A stretch of 64,000 nucleotides of DNA from Mactromeris polynyma (taxonomy: Eukaryota > Mollusca > Bivalvia > Venerida > Mactridae), in assembly GCA_032209605.1 (NCBI GenBank), contig JASFXZ010000026.1, positions 3,720,001 through 3,784,000 on the forward strand, written 5' to 3'. Under the pieces are notes generated by a model. It was not told the DNA's origin and searched no databases. It saw nothing but the letters and a program-made list of their open reading frames with translations. Within the stretch, counting starts at the first letter, position 1, and each line of letters begins with the position of its first letter. Positions 46,260-58,153 of the stretch are shown one piece after another. A program made the position numbers and the translations under genes.

Positions 46260-46709
46260 ACTATCAACAACAATCGAGCAATTCGAGGAAATGGAGAAAA
46301 TAAACTACGAACATACAGAAAATTCAAGCATTCATATGAAACTGAACCGTATGTTAAAAATCACATTATATATAGACGCCATAGAAGCGCTCTTCCTAAA
46401 TTCCGTTGTGGTGTTGCACCACTTAAAATTGAGATTGCTTGTTACCAAGGCATTCCATTAAATGAAAGATATTGTTTCAATTGTATAAATGAAATTGAAA
46501 ATGAGTTCCATGTGTTGATGTCATGTAGCCTGTATGACTGCATCAGGCAGTATCTTTTTGAATGTATACCTAACAATAAACCTGATTTCTGTAATTATAA
46601 TGATCTTGATAAATTCTGTTATATATTATCTAATGATAAAATCGTGAAATACATTGCCAAAGCTTGTCATGATATTCTAGTAACCGGACAAAATGTATTG
46701 TACATTTAA
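46260..46709 (+). pseudogene. LINE ORF2 C-terminal fragment
   Basis: LRTYRKFKHSYETEPYVKN, ALPKFRCGVAPLKIEIACYQ and the Cys-rich end ERYCFNCINEIENEFHVLMSC, then a 3' UTR to about 46940 ending aataaacgtttcttatctat. A 5'-truncated LINE of another family. The frame is open to its natural stop. Confidence 0.75.
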
Positions 46710-47084
46710 TGTTTTACATGTAAATATTGCATTCTTATATGAAAGTTTTCTTATGTATTTTACATAATGAGTGGTTTACTATTTTATGTACCTATGCGTT
46801 TTGTTTATTCCTTTTATCTTGTCTCTCATAACTCAGATTGAGTGGTTTTGTGCATGAATCACATTTTTAATATTTTATGTATGTATATTTGTAACAAGCA
46901 TGTACAAAAGTGAGACATAAATAAACGTTTCTTATCTATCTTATCATGAAATGTTAGCCTATGACATATTCAATGAACATCTGAAATCTGATTATGAGAT
47001 TAAATAGTTGCAAATCAAATACAGTCAGTTTATATTCGTGTTTTTTCTATTTTTTAAAAAACTTTGATGGGGCGTCAGTTATTT

Positions 47085-47890
47085 GATGCTTTTGTTGGTT
47101 CTATTTTAAATAACACATCTGAAATATAGGCATTCACCAAATCAAAATAAATAGAACGTTTACACATAAAATTGTGTAAGCAAATCTTGAACGTCCGAAA
47201 AAGCACGTGCTCTACATGTAGTTATGGTGAGTTAGGTCGTTATCATATGTTTATTACAAGATACGTACGTATCATCAACTATTTTTTTTAAAGTATTATC
47301 TACTGATGATACTATCAGTAGATAACACTATAATCAAACATGTGAACTCGCAATCTTTAAATGATTGTGAAAACAATAACGTAAATAAGTTATTGTGTGA
47401 ATATGGTTTTGCTGATGTATAGCAACGACCTGATACATTTAACGGTAATTGTTTTATATATGTGTTTAAACAGAGGTTAATTGGCTGTTTTATTCAGGGT
47501 TGGCATGTAAGAAAAGATACAAGTCCAGTTATGATATTGTACAATAAGTGAAAATCAGATTTTAATCATGAAAACTACCTCGATACTTTACCGAACAAGT
47601 TACGATTTTTTATCACATGAATAAGTATATCAGCACATAGCCTTAAAATACAAACAGGAAAATACGCTAGAAATAGAATAGATAGAAACGAAATATTATT
47701 TTTTTTTGCGATACTAGAGATATTGAAGATGAACATCATTTTATAATCAGCTGTCCGTTGTACAATAATTTAAGGAAACAATACATTGATCAATATTTTT
47801 ATTTTAGACCAAACATGTTTAAGTTTATTCAATTAATGAAAAGCCAGGACAAAAACATACTACTTACGTTAGCAATCTATTGTAAACAAG
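47085..47890 (+). pseudogene. LINE RT tail in B1
   Basis: In broken frames: FVGSILNNTSEI, FTKSK, IERLHIKLCKQILNV and YGELGRYHMFITRYVRIINY, homologous to the RT C-terminus of the 15.98-17.79 kb ORF (same strand sense reversed). Many stops. Confidence 0.65.
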
Positions 47891-47914
47891 AGTGGCAAAC
47901 TGTCACAAAATACG

Positions 47915-48395
47915 CCCGTCAGAAATGATGTGGCTGGTTATCGAACTTGGCCGAGATATTATGCCCACAAACATTTTCACCAAGTTTGGTAATGATCTGA
48001 TGAAAACGGTTCGATTTAGAGAGCGGACAAGTCTAATTTTGCCAATTTTTGATAATTCAAGGGCCATAATTCCGAAGTGCCTCTGACCATGTGGCTGGTT
48101 ATGGAACATGGCCGAGATATTATGCCCACAAACATCTTCACCAAGTTTAGTAATGATCGGATGAAAACTGTTCGACTAAGAGAGTGGAAAATGCTAATTT
48201 TGCCAATTTTTGATAATTCAAGGGCCATAATTCCGAAGTGCCTGGGACGATGAGGCTGGTTATCAAACTTTGTCGAGATATTATGCCCATAAACATCTTC
48301 ACCAAGTTTGGTCAAGATCGGAAGAAAACTCTTTAACTTAAAGAGCGGAAAACATTTGGAGGCCGCACGCCCGCCCGCCACGGGTGTTTCCATAA
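47915..48395. repeat. ~161-bp tandem dispersed repeat, copy in B1
   Basis: 'ctggttatcgaacttggccg' and 'gatattatgcccacaaaca' recur about every 161 bp, three copies. This is a common bivalve-type repeat. The open frames in it are not genes. Confidence 0.65.
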
Positions 48396-49349
48396 TACAT
48401 CCCGTTCTTTGAGGCGTATAAAAAGCATTGATGTTGAGAAACAGTTTAGTAAATAATGTGGCTTAGTTCCTATCTATGATTATACTTCTAATCATAATTT
48501 TATATTCAACATAATCCTAATCCAGTCAAGCTCAAACTTGACAATTATTCAAAGCTTACGGTGTACAAGGTACAAATATCCGATAATTTCATTATCAAAT
48601 TTACATAGCCAATATTTTCACTTAGTTAAATTTATTAGCTTATAAATTTTAACCATTATTAACAATATTTCGACTTACCTTGTAATTTCTGTTCACCTTT
48701 TGAAAGGCGGAAATTGTTGAAAAAATATAAACCTCAGGTGACAGGACGATAGTCCGAGATGAATGCGATTCACCGAGTGTCCGAGATGCTCCGAGTGTGA
48801 CTACTAAATTTTAATGAAGTGTGCATTGACCAGTGTTTATATATATATGCTCGCCCATATGGGTTATCCTGGTGGCGAGGTTAAACACACTCAACTCCAC
48901 TCAATTGTTTTCGCATTGTGAATAGATAGTGACACATGATAAGTTTGTTCAAAAAATTGATAACGGGTGAGGTCGATTTCAATATTACAAACAACAAATA
49001 AAATAAGATATAAGCTTCGATATTTCCCAACGGCATATATTGTCCGCCCGAGAGAAATCAGACATGAGTTTGTACGACGAGGAAATAATTCCTGCAAGAT
49101 TGACTCGTCGGCAGTAACTCGGTGCGTTCAACCAGAATGTATCTGCGTATTGTTTTTTGTCAACTTGGTTATGTAGATATGGCACTATCTGCACTAGTCT
49201 AGTACAAAAAAATGTATTTATATACTAATCACAAGCACTAACCTCTTGTTTCATCTATGTTTGTATGTGCATGCTTTTGAGGAAAATTTATCAGGTTGGG
49301 GTAAGTACCATTTGTGGAGACTTATGATTTTTCTCAACAAGCTTTGTAA

Positions 49350-50628
49350 TACGAGAGGGTGTTCAACTTATATTTGAACAGTATAAAACACTAGCTTTCC
49401 TCGTGCTTTCACGATAAATTCGAATAATCGCTATTCAACCTTACTGTGTAATGTATAAGGTATGATATACATTCACTGTGATTTGAAAATTCAATATGGT
49501 TCGTTGTAAAATTAATGATTTTGTAGTGGACATTGATTTTGGCCTTTTGATGACTAACCATTCCTATAGGAACATCCAGAAACTGCTTGCGGAGCATGGT
49601 TATTCTATTTCTGTTGGCACTATAAGTAATGTTTGCAATAAAAAGAGAGCTATGCGTTCTGCAGCACGAAACGGTGGAATGGCACACAATATTAAAAAAA
49701 CGCCCTACAGTGTCCAAGCCTACAGTCGTAAGGTCAATCGGTCGTATGATAGCTAGGACCAACCCACCAACCCAAGGTGAGATGGCAACACAATTGGCCG
49801 TTTCCATTGGAACTGTAAATCGAATTATTTCGAAAACATTACAAGCCAAACTCCGAAAAAAAGTGCGGTGTTCATCAGCTGATTGCCAGAGGCAGATCAT
49901 TACTCGCAGGCAAAGGTCTTGGAAGCTGTATATGCGGCTGGGGAATGGTAATTGGAAGAACTATGCAACCTCCGATGAGGCGATGTTCTACCTAGGAGGC
50001 AGTTATGGTAGAAGAAGTGTCATGAGTTGAAGTTTGTTAAGCGCGACGAGTTCGCGGCCGGTTTCATGGCATGTGCTGGTGTTTGCTATAATGGCAAAAC
50101 TGAGCTCAGAATAATTGACAAAGGCACAAAAGTGAACTACAAATACTATGTTCAGAAGGTTCTAAAACCCTTTTTAGAAAAAGATGTGCCACGTCTCTTT
50201 CCTGGGGACAGTTCAAAGGACATGGTGTTTCATCAAGATTCTGCGTCAAGCCAAGCAGCAAAACACACCATTCAGTACCTCAATGACAATAATGTCAAGT
50301 TTATTGCACCAGGAGAATCGATGCCACAGTCACCCGATGCAGCGCCGATTGGTTTTGGAATCTGGGGAATGTTGAAACGGCGGTTACAGAAGAGAACAAT
50401 TAACACATCTCTGGTCTCATAACCGGTCTCAAACGGGCTTTGAAAGACGAATGGAGAAAACTTGAACAGGAAACCATCAATAAAACATTGGCTTCTTGGC
50501 CTAAACGTTGTATAATGAACTATTACTGTCATGGATCTCAAATTGAGCATTTGTTGCAATAAAATGTAAGAGAAAAAGGTTTAGTGGCATTTTTAATTTG
50601 TTCAAATATAAATTGAACACCTCTCGTA
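49350..50628 (+). mobile_element. Tc1/mariner (maT-like, DD37D spacing) transposon
   Basis: TIRs CGAGAGGGTGTTCAACTTAT and, reverse-complemented on the right, CGAGAGGTGTTCAATTTATA, each continuing into 'tttgaac'. TA at both borders. The paralogous empty site 'gcaatactacag' at about 45028 shows exactly one TA, which proves insertion. Confidence 0.92.
49496..50570 (+). pseudogene. maT-like transposase, disabled
   Basis: MVRCKINDFVVDIDFGLLMT (helix-turn-helix), then NPPTQGEMATQLAVSIGTVN, NWKNYATSDEAMFYLGG (first Asp), DMVFHQDSASSQAAKH (second Asp) and QSPDAAPIGFGIWGMLKRR. 37 residues separate the second Asp from the position that should be the third acid; here it is Gly (PIGFGIWG). Frameshifts at about 49690 and 50030 and a stop after NTSLVS. 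Dead by several criteria. Confidence 0.85.
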
Positions 50629-51239
50629 CTACAGTCAAACACATATTAAAACAAGCAGCTAACCAAAATATTGATAACAGTGGTTGCTTATATAACAGAC
50701 GGCTACAAATGTTGGGTTGAAATCCAAACAAAATATCTGTCTCTACATTCTCAGTTTACAACTCATGATATGACATTATGAGAAAGAGCACATTGTATAT
50801 ATAATATTGGTGGATGGACTGAGGTGTGTGACGTGTTTGTGCCAACGACATGCTGGATTCATGTCAGATTTCAGTCAGAATTACTAGTGCTAATTCGCCT
50901 CAACAATTAGACGGTTAGACCATGACATACCAACTGCATTCTTCATGTTATATCATACAGATTTAATGAGCACACTTCTCACACAATATCATGCAAATTC
51001 TATCAGTTATGATGCAGCTAAAGGAAAGATTCATGTAAAATGCAAGTTAGAAAATTGGTTTTCAGATATAATTATTAAAGTTCCTATGGTGGCATATTAC
51101 TGCCACCAGTTAGCATGATAGCGTTCGCGAATTGTTTCGTGTTAACCACTTAATTATTACGATACTTATCTAGCTATATAGTTAATATTCGTGATACATT
51201 TTCGGTAAGATAAATATCATACAACTAGAAACAGGCTTT

Positions 51240-51933
51240 TATCCTTTTATGATGTATTACACTAGATTTAAGTGGTAACGCGAATCTTATCTAGTTGACC
51301 ACTTATTATGTTACGTAATAACTCAAATTCGCGAATTTCACTTAAGATTCGTGTTACCACTTATTTATAAATGCAAGTTTGGCTTCTAGATGTAAACGGT
51401 AACACGAATCTTAAGTGAAATTCGCGAATTTGAGTCATTAACTAACATAATAAGTAGTCAACTAGATAAGATTCGTGTTACCACTTACATCTAGAAGCCA
51501 AAAATTAATAAGTGGTAACATGAATCGTAAGTGAAATTCGCGAATTTGAGTTATTAAGTAACATAATAAGTAGTCAACTAGATAAGATTCGTGTTACCAC
51601 TTACATCTAGAAGCCAAAAATGAATAAGTGGTAACATGAATCGTTATTGAAATTCGCGAATTTGAGTTATGAAGTAACATAATAAGTGGTTAACTAGATA
51701 AGATTTGTGTTACCACTTACATCTAGAAGCCAAAAATGAATAAGTGGTAACATGAATCTTAAGTGAAATTCGCGAATTTGAGTAATTAAGTAACATAATA
51801 AGTGGTCAACTAGATAAGATTCGTGTTACCACTTACATCTAGAAGCCAAAAATGAATAAGTGGTAACACGAATCTTAAGTGAAATTCGCGAATTTGAGTT
51901 ATGAAGTAACATAATAAGTGGTTAACTAGATAA
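51240..51933. repeat. 116-bp palindromic satellite with orientation switch
   Basis: 'agtggtaaca' recurs at 51511, 51627, 51743 and 51859, exactly 116 bp apart. Each unit holds the inverted pair TAAGTGGTAACACGAATCTTA-like and GATTCGTGTTACCACTTA, plus 'attcgcgaatttgag'. The first unit (about 51265-51365) is inverted relative to the rest. Perhaps a MITE that became tandem. Confidence 0.85.
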
Positions 51934-53095
51934 GATGCTTTTGTTGGTTCTATTTTAAATAACACATCTGAAATATAGGGATTCACCAAATCAAAAGAAA
52001 TAGAACGTTTACACATAAAATTGTGTAAGCAAATCTTGAACGTCCGAAAAAGCACGTGCTCTACAGGTATTTATGGTGGGTTAGGTCGTTATCATATGTT
52101 TATTACTAGATACGTACGTATCATCAACTATTTTTAATACTATCAGTAGATAACACTACAATCAAACATGTGAACTCGCAATCTTTAAATGATTGTAAAA
52201 ACAATAAAATCAACTGGGTGTATGACGTAAATAAATTATTGTTTGAATATGGTGTTGCTGATGTATTGCAACGACCTGATACATTTAACGGTAATTGTTT
52301 TATATATTCAATTTAACCCTAAAGAGATATTAAGTGTATAACACAGTTTTTATCGATTTAGATATAATTTCATTCATTTAATTACTGTCAAAATCCACAT
52401 TGCCTGTTCTTTGACCATGTACTCTCAATCGACAGCTATATGGTCATGTGCCCCCGTGGCTGACTGATTGAGAGTTACATTGTTCTAATGTTATGTTGTT
52501 ATATTGATATACTGCAAGGTAAACGTGTATGTATATACAGCGGAGATGAGGACATCACAGTAAATATCACCTTCTCCGTCTATGACGCGACAGTTCATCT
52601 TTCTTTCTTTGTAATATGTTCTTAAGAGTGAATGTTTTTTACTTCAAATAATGAAATGCACCTATATGAATTGCCTAAACATGCTCCACTTGCTATGTCA
52701 TTTGTAATGTTTATTTGTGTATCTTGTTTGTCTCACGGGCCATGTGGCTTATTGAACTTGTATTTGAAATAAATAAACTATATATATATGTGTTTAAACA
52801 GAGATTTTTTATCACAAGAATAAGAATATCAGCACATAGCCTTAAAATACAAACAGGAAGATAGGCCCTACGCTAGAAATAGAAAAGATAGAAACGAAAT
52901 ATTATGTATTTTTTGCGATACTAGAGATATTGAATTTGAATATCATTTTATAATCAGCTGTCCGTTGTATAATAATTTAAGGAAACAATACATTGATCAA
53001 TATTTTTATTTTAGACCAAACATGTTTAAGTTTATTCAATTAATGAAAAGCCAGGATAAAAACATACTACTTACGTAAGCAATCTATTGTAAACA
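51934..53095 (+). pseudogene. LINE RT tail in B2
   Basis: Copy of 47085-47890, with a ~130-bp deletion and the 52312-52788 insertion. Disabled. Confidence 0.6.
52312..52788 (+). mobile_element. Inserted LINE 3' tail or SINE
   Basis: Absent from the B1 copy (which reads 'tatatatgtgtttaaacag' without a break at 47455). Ends 'tttgaaataaataaac' plus (TA)n. No ORF. Flanked by 'tatata', a possible target duplication. Confidence 0.55.
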
Positions 53096-53129
53096 AGAGT
53101 GGCAAACTGTCACCAAATACGCCCGTCAT

Positions 53130-53740
53130 AAGTGATGTGGCTGGTTATCGAACTTGGCCGAGATATTATGCCCACAAACATTTTCACCAAGTTAGGTGAA
53201 GATCAGATGAAAAATGTTTGACTTAGAGAGCGGACAAGGCTAATTTGGCCAATTTTTGATAGTTCAAGGGCCATAATTCCGAAATGCCTCTGACGATGTG
53301 GCTGGTTAATGAACTTGGCCGAGCTATAATGCCCACAAACATTTTCACCAAGTTTGACAAAGATCGGATGACAATTGTTTGACTTAGAGAGCGGACAAGG
53401 CTAATTTGGCCAATTTTGGATAATTCAATGGCCATAATTCTGAAGTGCCTAAGGCGATGTGGCTGGTTATCGTACTTGGCCGAGATATTATGCCCACAAA
53501 CATCTTCACCAAGTTTGGAAATGATCGGATGAAAATTGTTCGACTTAGTGAGCGGACAAGGCTAATTTTGCCAATTTTTGATAATTCAAGGGCCATAATT
53601 CCGAAGTGCCTGGTTATCGAACTTGGCCGAGATATTATGCCCACAAACATCTTCACCAAGTTTGGTCAAGATCGGAAGAAAACTCTTTGACTTAGAGAGC
53701 GGACAACATTTGGAGGCCGCCCGCCCGCCACGGGTGTTTC
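53130..53740. repeat. ~161-bp tandem dispersed repeat, copy in B2
   Basis: 'gatgtggctggtta' at 53134, 53295 and about 53456: period ~161 bp. Same family as 47915-48395. Confidence 0.65.
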
Positions 53741-54173
53741 CATAATACATCCCGTTCTTTGAACAGGCGTATAAAAAGCATTGATGTTGAGAAACAGTTT
53801 AGTAAATAATGTGGCTTAGTTCTCATCTATGATTATACTTCTAATCATAATTTTATATTCAACATAATCCTAATCCAGTCAAACTCAAACTTGACAATTA
53901 TTCAAAGCCTACGGTGTAAAAAGTACAAATATCCGATAATTTCATTATCAAATTTGCATAGCCAATATTTTCACTTAGTTAAATTTCTTGGCTTATTAAT
54001 TTTAACCATTATTAACAATATTTCGACATACCTTGTAATTTCTGTTCACCTTTTGAAAGGCGGAAATTGTTGAAAAAATATAAACCTCAGGTGACAGGAC
54101 GATAGTCCAAGATGAATGCGATTCACCGAGATGCTCCGAGTGTCACTGGTCCTACTAAATGAAGTGTGCATTG

Positions 54174-54467
54174 TTGTATTTGCATTTATTTGTCGTCACC
54201 ACCGGTTTCCCACATGGGCGACACCTCCGGAAGGATGTTAGTCATATTAATATTTGGAGGATTAGTGCATGATACAGTTAGATGCCCCAGTTCCAGACGC
54301 ACCCCTGGTTCTTTTACGTGCTCGATGTAAAGCATCATACACGGGACATCGGTTTTTAAAGTCTCGTCCGAAAGACTGTTAGTACGGTCAGTGATGGAGT
54401 GGGGAATTGAACCTGCGATCCCAGGATTACAAGTCCAAGCGCGTTACCACTGGACTACGGATCCGCA
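54174..54467 (-). mobile_element. tRNA-derived SINE, second family
   Basis: Minus-strand head GGATCCGTAGTCCAGTGGTA, loop CTTGTAATC (anticodon TGT, Thr-like) and GCAGGTTCAATTCC. 12-bp direct repeats AAGTGTGCATTG (54162-54173 and 54468-54479). The empty site with a single copy is at 48817-48828 in unit 1. Confidence 0.9.
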
Positions 54468-54651
54468 AAGTGTGCATTGATCACTGTTTATGTATATAAG
54501 CTCGCCCATATGGGTTATCCTGGTAGCGAGGTTAAACAAACTCAACTCCACTCAGTGTTTATCAAAAATTGATAACAGGTGAGGCCGATTTCAATATTAC
54601 AAACAACAAATAAAATAAGATATAAGCTTCAATATTTCCCAACGGCATATA

Positions 54652-55619
54652 TTGTCCGCCCGAGAGAAATCAGACATTAGTTTGTACGATGAGGAAATAA
54701 TTCCTGCAAGATGGACTCGTTGGCAGTACCTCGGTGCGTTCAACCAGAATGTATCTGCATGTGAAGTTGAGCGAAGTGTTGTTTTCGCGTTGTGTGCCAT
54801 TATCTCAACAGAAACATTTCCGAGAAGCTGTTCATATAACACAACGTATGGCTTCGTGCGCAGCTGAAGAAACCAATAGCGGATATATATTGAGAATTAG
54901 ACAATTGAATTTGCTATTAAACGCGTGGGAAACGGTAAAACTGTTATGATTGATGTGTTAAAAAGAGATCCAAACAAGGAGGACACGACAAACAACAAAG
55001 ATCATGTTATTATAGAACGATTTTCAGACGTATCTGCTGTTGATGAAACATCAGTAGATAGTGAACAGTGCACAAACATTAAAAATCTAGATTCCAACCC
55101 AGGAGAAATTGACGTTAATAAAGCAAACAGTGATGACAGTGAAGTTCCAATCCATAGAAACCCAACAGTGTTTTTGGGACCGGATGTCCAAGACATACAC
55201 CTACCTCCGGGCATTAGACAACGCAGACGACCGAAAGGTTCTGAATTGACCTTTAGTGGCCTACCAAAGAAACGACTTGAGTAAAAGAAAAAATCCTTTT
55301 GTTCAAAAAATGCGTTGGGTCTGGTAAATTTATTACCAGTGATGAAACAGAGGCAACAGAAACTAGCTTGACCAGGGCAGCAACTGAAATGAACTTGAAT
55401 GCTGTACACAAACACTTTGAAATCACAGCATTGTGTAAACTCAATGATATAGTTGAAAATGCCAGAAAACGTTAATGGACATGCACAGTTTGCAATCATG
55501 ACCATCTTGATACACGTAGCATTGGCTGTGATCATTGTTTAGGATGGTTTCATTGCCATTGTGCCGCGTTGTCTACAGCACCAAAAAGAAAATTCTGGTT
55601 TTGTTTAAGTTGTGTTTAG
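54652..55619 (+). pseudogene. Broken transposon-type protein end with PHD-like finger
   Basis: Successive frames give HFREAVHITQRMASCAAE, LRIRQLNLLLNAWET, then after a frameshift GKTVMIDVLKRDP, IRQRRRPKGSELTFSGLPKK and, after stops, WTCTVCNHDHLDTRSIGCDH, CLGWFHCHCAAL and FWFCLSC (55476-55619). I associate the RPKG-x-ELT-x-x-GLPKK plus Cys/His finger arrangement with the C-termini of MULE-like, SWIM-containing transposase proteins of invertebrates. At least one frameshift (~54930) and stops at 55284 and 55473. Confidence 0.55.
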
Positions 55620-55639
55620 ACTGTGTGGCACCTTGAGTA

Positions 55640-56095
55640 GCCGGTCTTGCAACACAACAGCGTTAAAAGACCGAGAGTGGCGGGTCTATAGTTATGACGT
55701 GTGCAAGATTGACCTTGTGGCACCTTGAGTTGCCGGTCAAATTAGTGTACTGTAAATATCAACAAGTTCAATTAAAAACTATATTAGTGCCAGTATGTAG
55801 CCTAGTCATACATTACATCAAATGTCGCTAAATTAATAGTGGGGTAAAGTCTGTGTGTGTGTGTTATCCTATAAAATTAAAATAACTGTTTACACAGTTA
55901 CGATTTTTTTTATTAAACCAACAAAACATTCATCAACAATTTTTTTTTATTAATCTTGAGTATTCAGTATTTTATTGAAAAGGTCAACAAACTTGTGAGA
56001 AAGCCCTCATTAATGTAATCAGGTAACAGTTATACACTGAGGTGGATTACTCACTAACATATATAATCAATATATAATTGAGCTATTGCACAACA
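55640..56095. other. Non-coding stretch with a short repeat
   Basis: 'tgtggcaccttgag' occurs twice (55623 and 55720) with 'gccggtc'. Nothing else recognised. Confidence 0.4.
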
Positions 56096-56097
56096 AA

Positions 56098-58153
56098 ACC
56101 TGTATAAGTGACAAAAAATCCATTTCCTGGGCTTTTTTACATTTTCTAACAGCTATATTTTTCTAGTTTCATTTAATACAAGAAATATTTTTAAAAAAGA
56201 TGAACAGCGTAGATAGAATGATGTCTAAAGAAGCATCCTATTTCGGAATTCTTATTTTGCCAGACGGGTACGCTACGGGAAAGTGAATTATCTTTTCGAG
56301 ACACCACGTTCTGTGGCTCTCTGCTTAAAATATGAACCAATCAAATCATCAAATTTATTGCATATTTAAACAACGCGCTTCATATACAATATTCGATTGG
56401 TCTAAAATGTAGGTCAAAACCGAATAAAAAAACATCTACTTTTCTTTTTATAGTGATTCCAAATATATTATAAGGAACAAAATGCAAAAGTTAACTACAA
56501 AATGACGCTGCCTCTGAAACGATTACTCAAAAGTACATTAACTCTATTAAAAAATCTTGTTTTTCAAATGGAAAACAATATGTAACACATATAAATATTT
56601 TCATGATCATTTAATTCTATAAATCAAAATTAAGCAACAATATACACTTCCAAGAAAGTTTTGCTTATTTTGTGACATCAAATTTCACTAATACAGGTTT
56701 TGTTGTGGAACTGTCCAATTACTATCCAAGTATAACACACATATGTACAAGCACATGTCTCATGCAAATCATAAACAAAACATCATCCTGAGGAAACAAC
56801 TAATCAACAAACATACCAGTGAGCTTGAAATTCAATTCTTAACAATTATTATCAAATACCTGACACAACTACATTCACGCTAAGAATATAATGTCATGGA
56901 CTGCTAGTATTTGCCATCTTCAGGGTCAAGGTTATAGAACCTGAGAACCATAATCTGGGTCAAAGTTATAGAACTAGAGAACTATATCAAGGTCAAGGTT
57001 ATATAACCTGAGAACCATATCAAGGTCAAGGTTATAGCACTTGAGAACCATCATCAAGGTCAAGGTTATAAAACTTGAGAACTATCTTCAGGGTCAAGGT
57101 TATAAAAATTGAGATCCATAATAAAACCTGTATAAGTGACAAAAAATCCATTTCCTGGGCTTTTTTACATTTTCTAACAGCTATATTTTTCTAGTTTCAT
57201 TTAATACAAGAAATATTTTTAAAAAAGATGAACAGCGTAGATAGAATGATGTCTAAAGAAGCATCCTATTTCGGAATTCTTATTTTGCCAGACGGGTACG
57301 CTACGGGAAAGTGAATTATCTTTTCGAGACACCACGTTCTGTGGCTCTCTGCTTAAAATATGAACCAATCAAATCATCAAATTTATTGCATATTTAAACA
57401 ACGCGCTTCATATACAATATTCGATTGGTCTAAAATGTAGGTCAAAACCGAATAAAAAAACATCTACTTTTCTTTTTATAGTGATTCCAAATATATTATA
57501 AGGAACAAAATGCAAAAGTTAACTACAAAATGACGCTGCCTCTGAAACGATTACTCAAAAGTACATTAACTCTATTAAAAAATCTTGTTTTTCAAATGGA
57601 AAACAATATGTAACACATATAAATATTTTCATGATCATTTAATTCTATAAATCAAAATTAAGCAACAATATACACTTCCAAGAAAGTTTTGCTTATTTTG
57701 TGACATCAAATTTCACTAATACAGGTTTTGTTGTGGAACTGTCCAATTACTATCCAAGTATAACACACATATGTACAAGCACATGTCTCATGCAAATCAT
57801 AAACAAAACATCATCCTGAGGAAACAACTAATCAACAAACATACCAGTGAGCTTGAAATTCAATTCTTAACAATTATTATCAAATACCTGACACAACTAC
57901 ATTCACGCTAAGAATATAATGTCATGGACTGCTAGTATTTGCCATCATCAGGGTCAAGGTTATAGAACCTGAGAACCATAATCTGGGTCAAAGTTATAGA
58001 ACTAGAGAACTATATCAAGGTCAAGGTTATATAACCTGAGAACCATATCAAGGTCAAGGTTATAGCACTTGAGAACCATCATCAAGGTCAAGGTTATAAA
58101 ACTTGAGAACTATCTTCAGGGTCAAGGTTATAAAAATTGAGATCCATAATAAA
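56098..58153. repeat. 1028-bp tandem duplication, near-identical
   Basis: 'tgtataagtg' at 56101 and 57129. The copies agree base for base wherever I compared them, except gccatcTtcagg (about 56921) versus gccatcAtcagg (about 57949). Mostly non-coding. The 3' part of each copy is minisatellite. The duplication is either recent or an assembly artefact. Confidence 0.9.

Larger units (their letters stand above)
44820..49147. repeat. Tandem duplication, unit 1 (parts A1 and B1)
   Basis: A1 (44820-45545) matches A2 (49148-51085). B1 (47085-49147) matches B2 (51934-54763). The order A-B-A-B shows tandem duplication of a ~4.3-kb block. Unit 1 alone has the LINE tail at 46.2-46.9 kb. No host gene was recognised in the shared parts. 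Confidence 0.75.
49148..54763. repeat. Tandem duplication, unit 2 (parts A2 and B2)
   Basis: Second copy of the 44.8-49.1 kb block, enlarged by the transposon at 49350-50628, the satellite at 51.24-51.93 kb, the LINE tail at 52.31-52.79 kb and the SINE at 54174-54467. Unit 1 shows the empty state of several of these sites. Confidence 0.75.

Noticed and set aside
47915..53740. Open frames in the 161-bp repeats (e.g. 48016-48393, 53384-53659)
   Set aside because: Repeat-derived and present in many near-copies, without splice sites or protein-like composition.
54652..54867. 71-codon frame MSAREKSDISLYDEE... as an intact small gene
   Set aside because: Starts with TTG, lies in the duplicated B block (damaged at 49.05-49.13 kb) and runs out of frame with the relic downstream.
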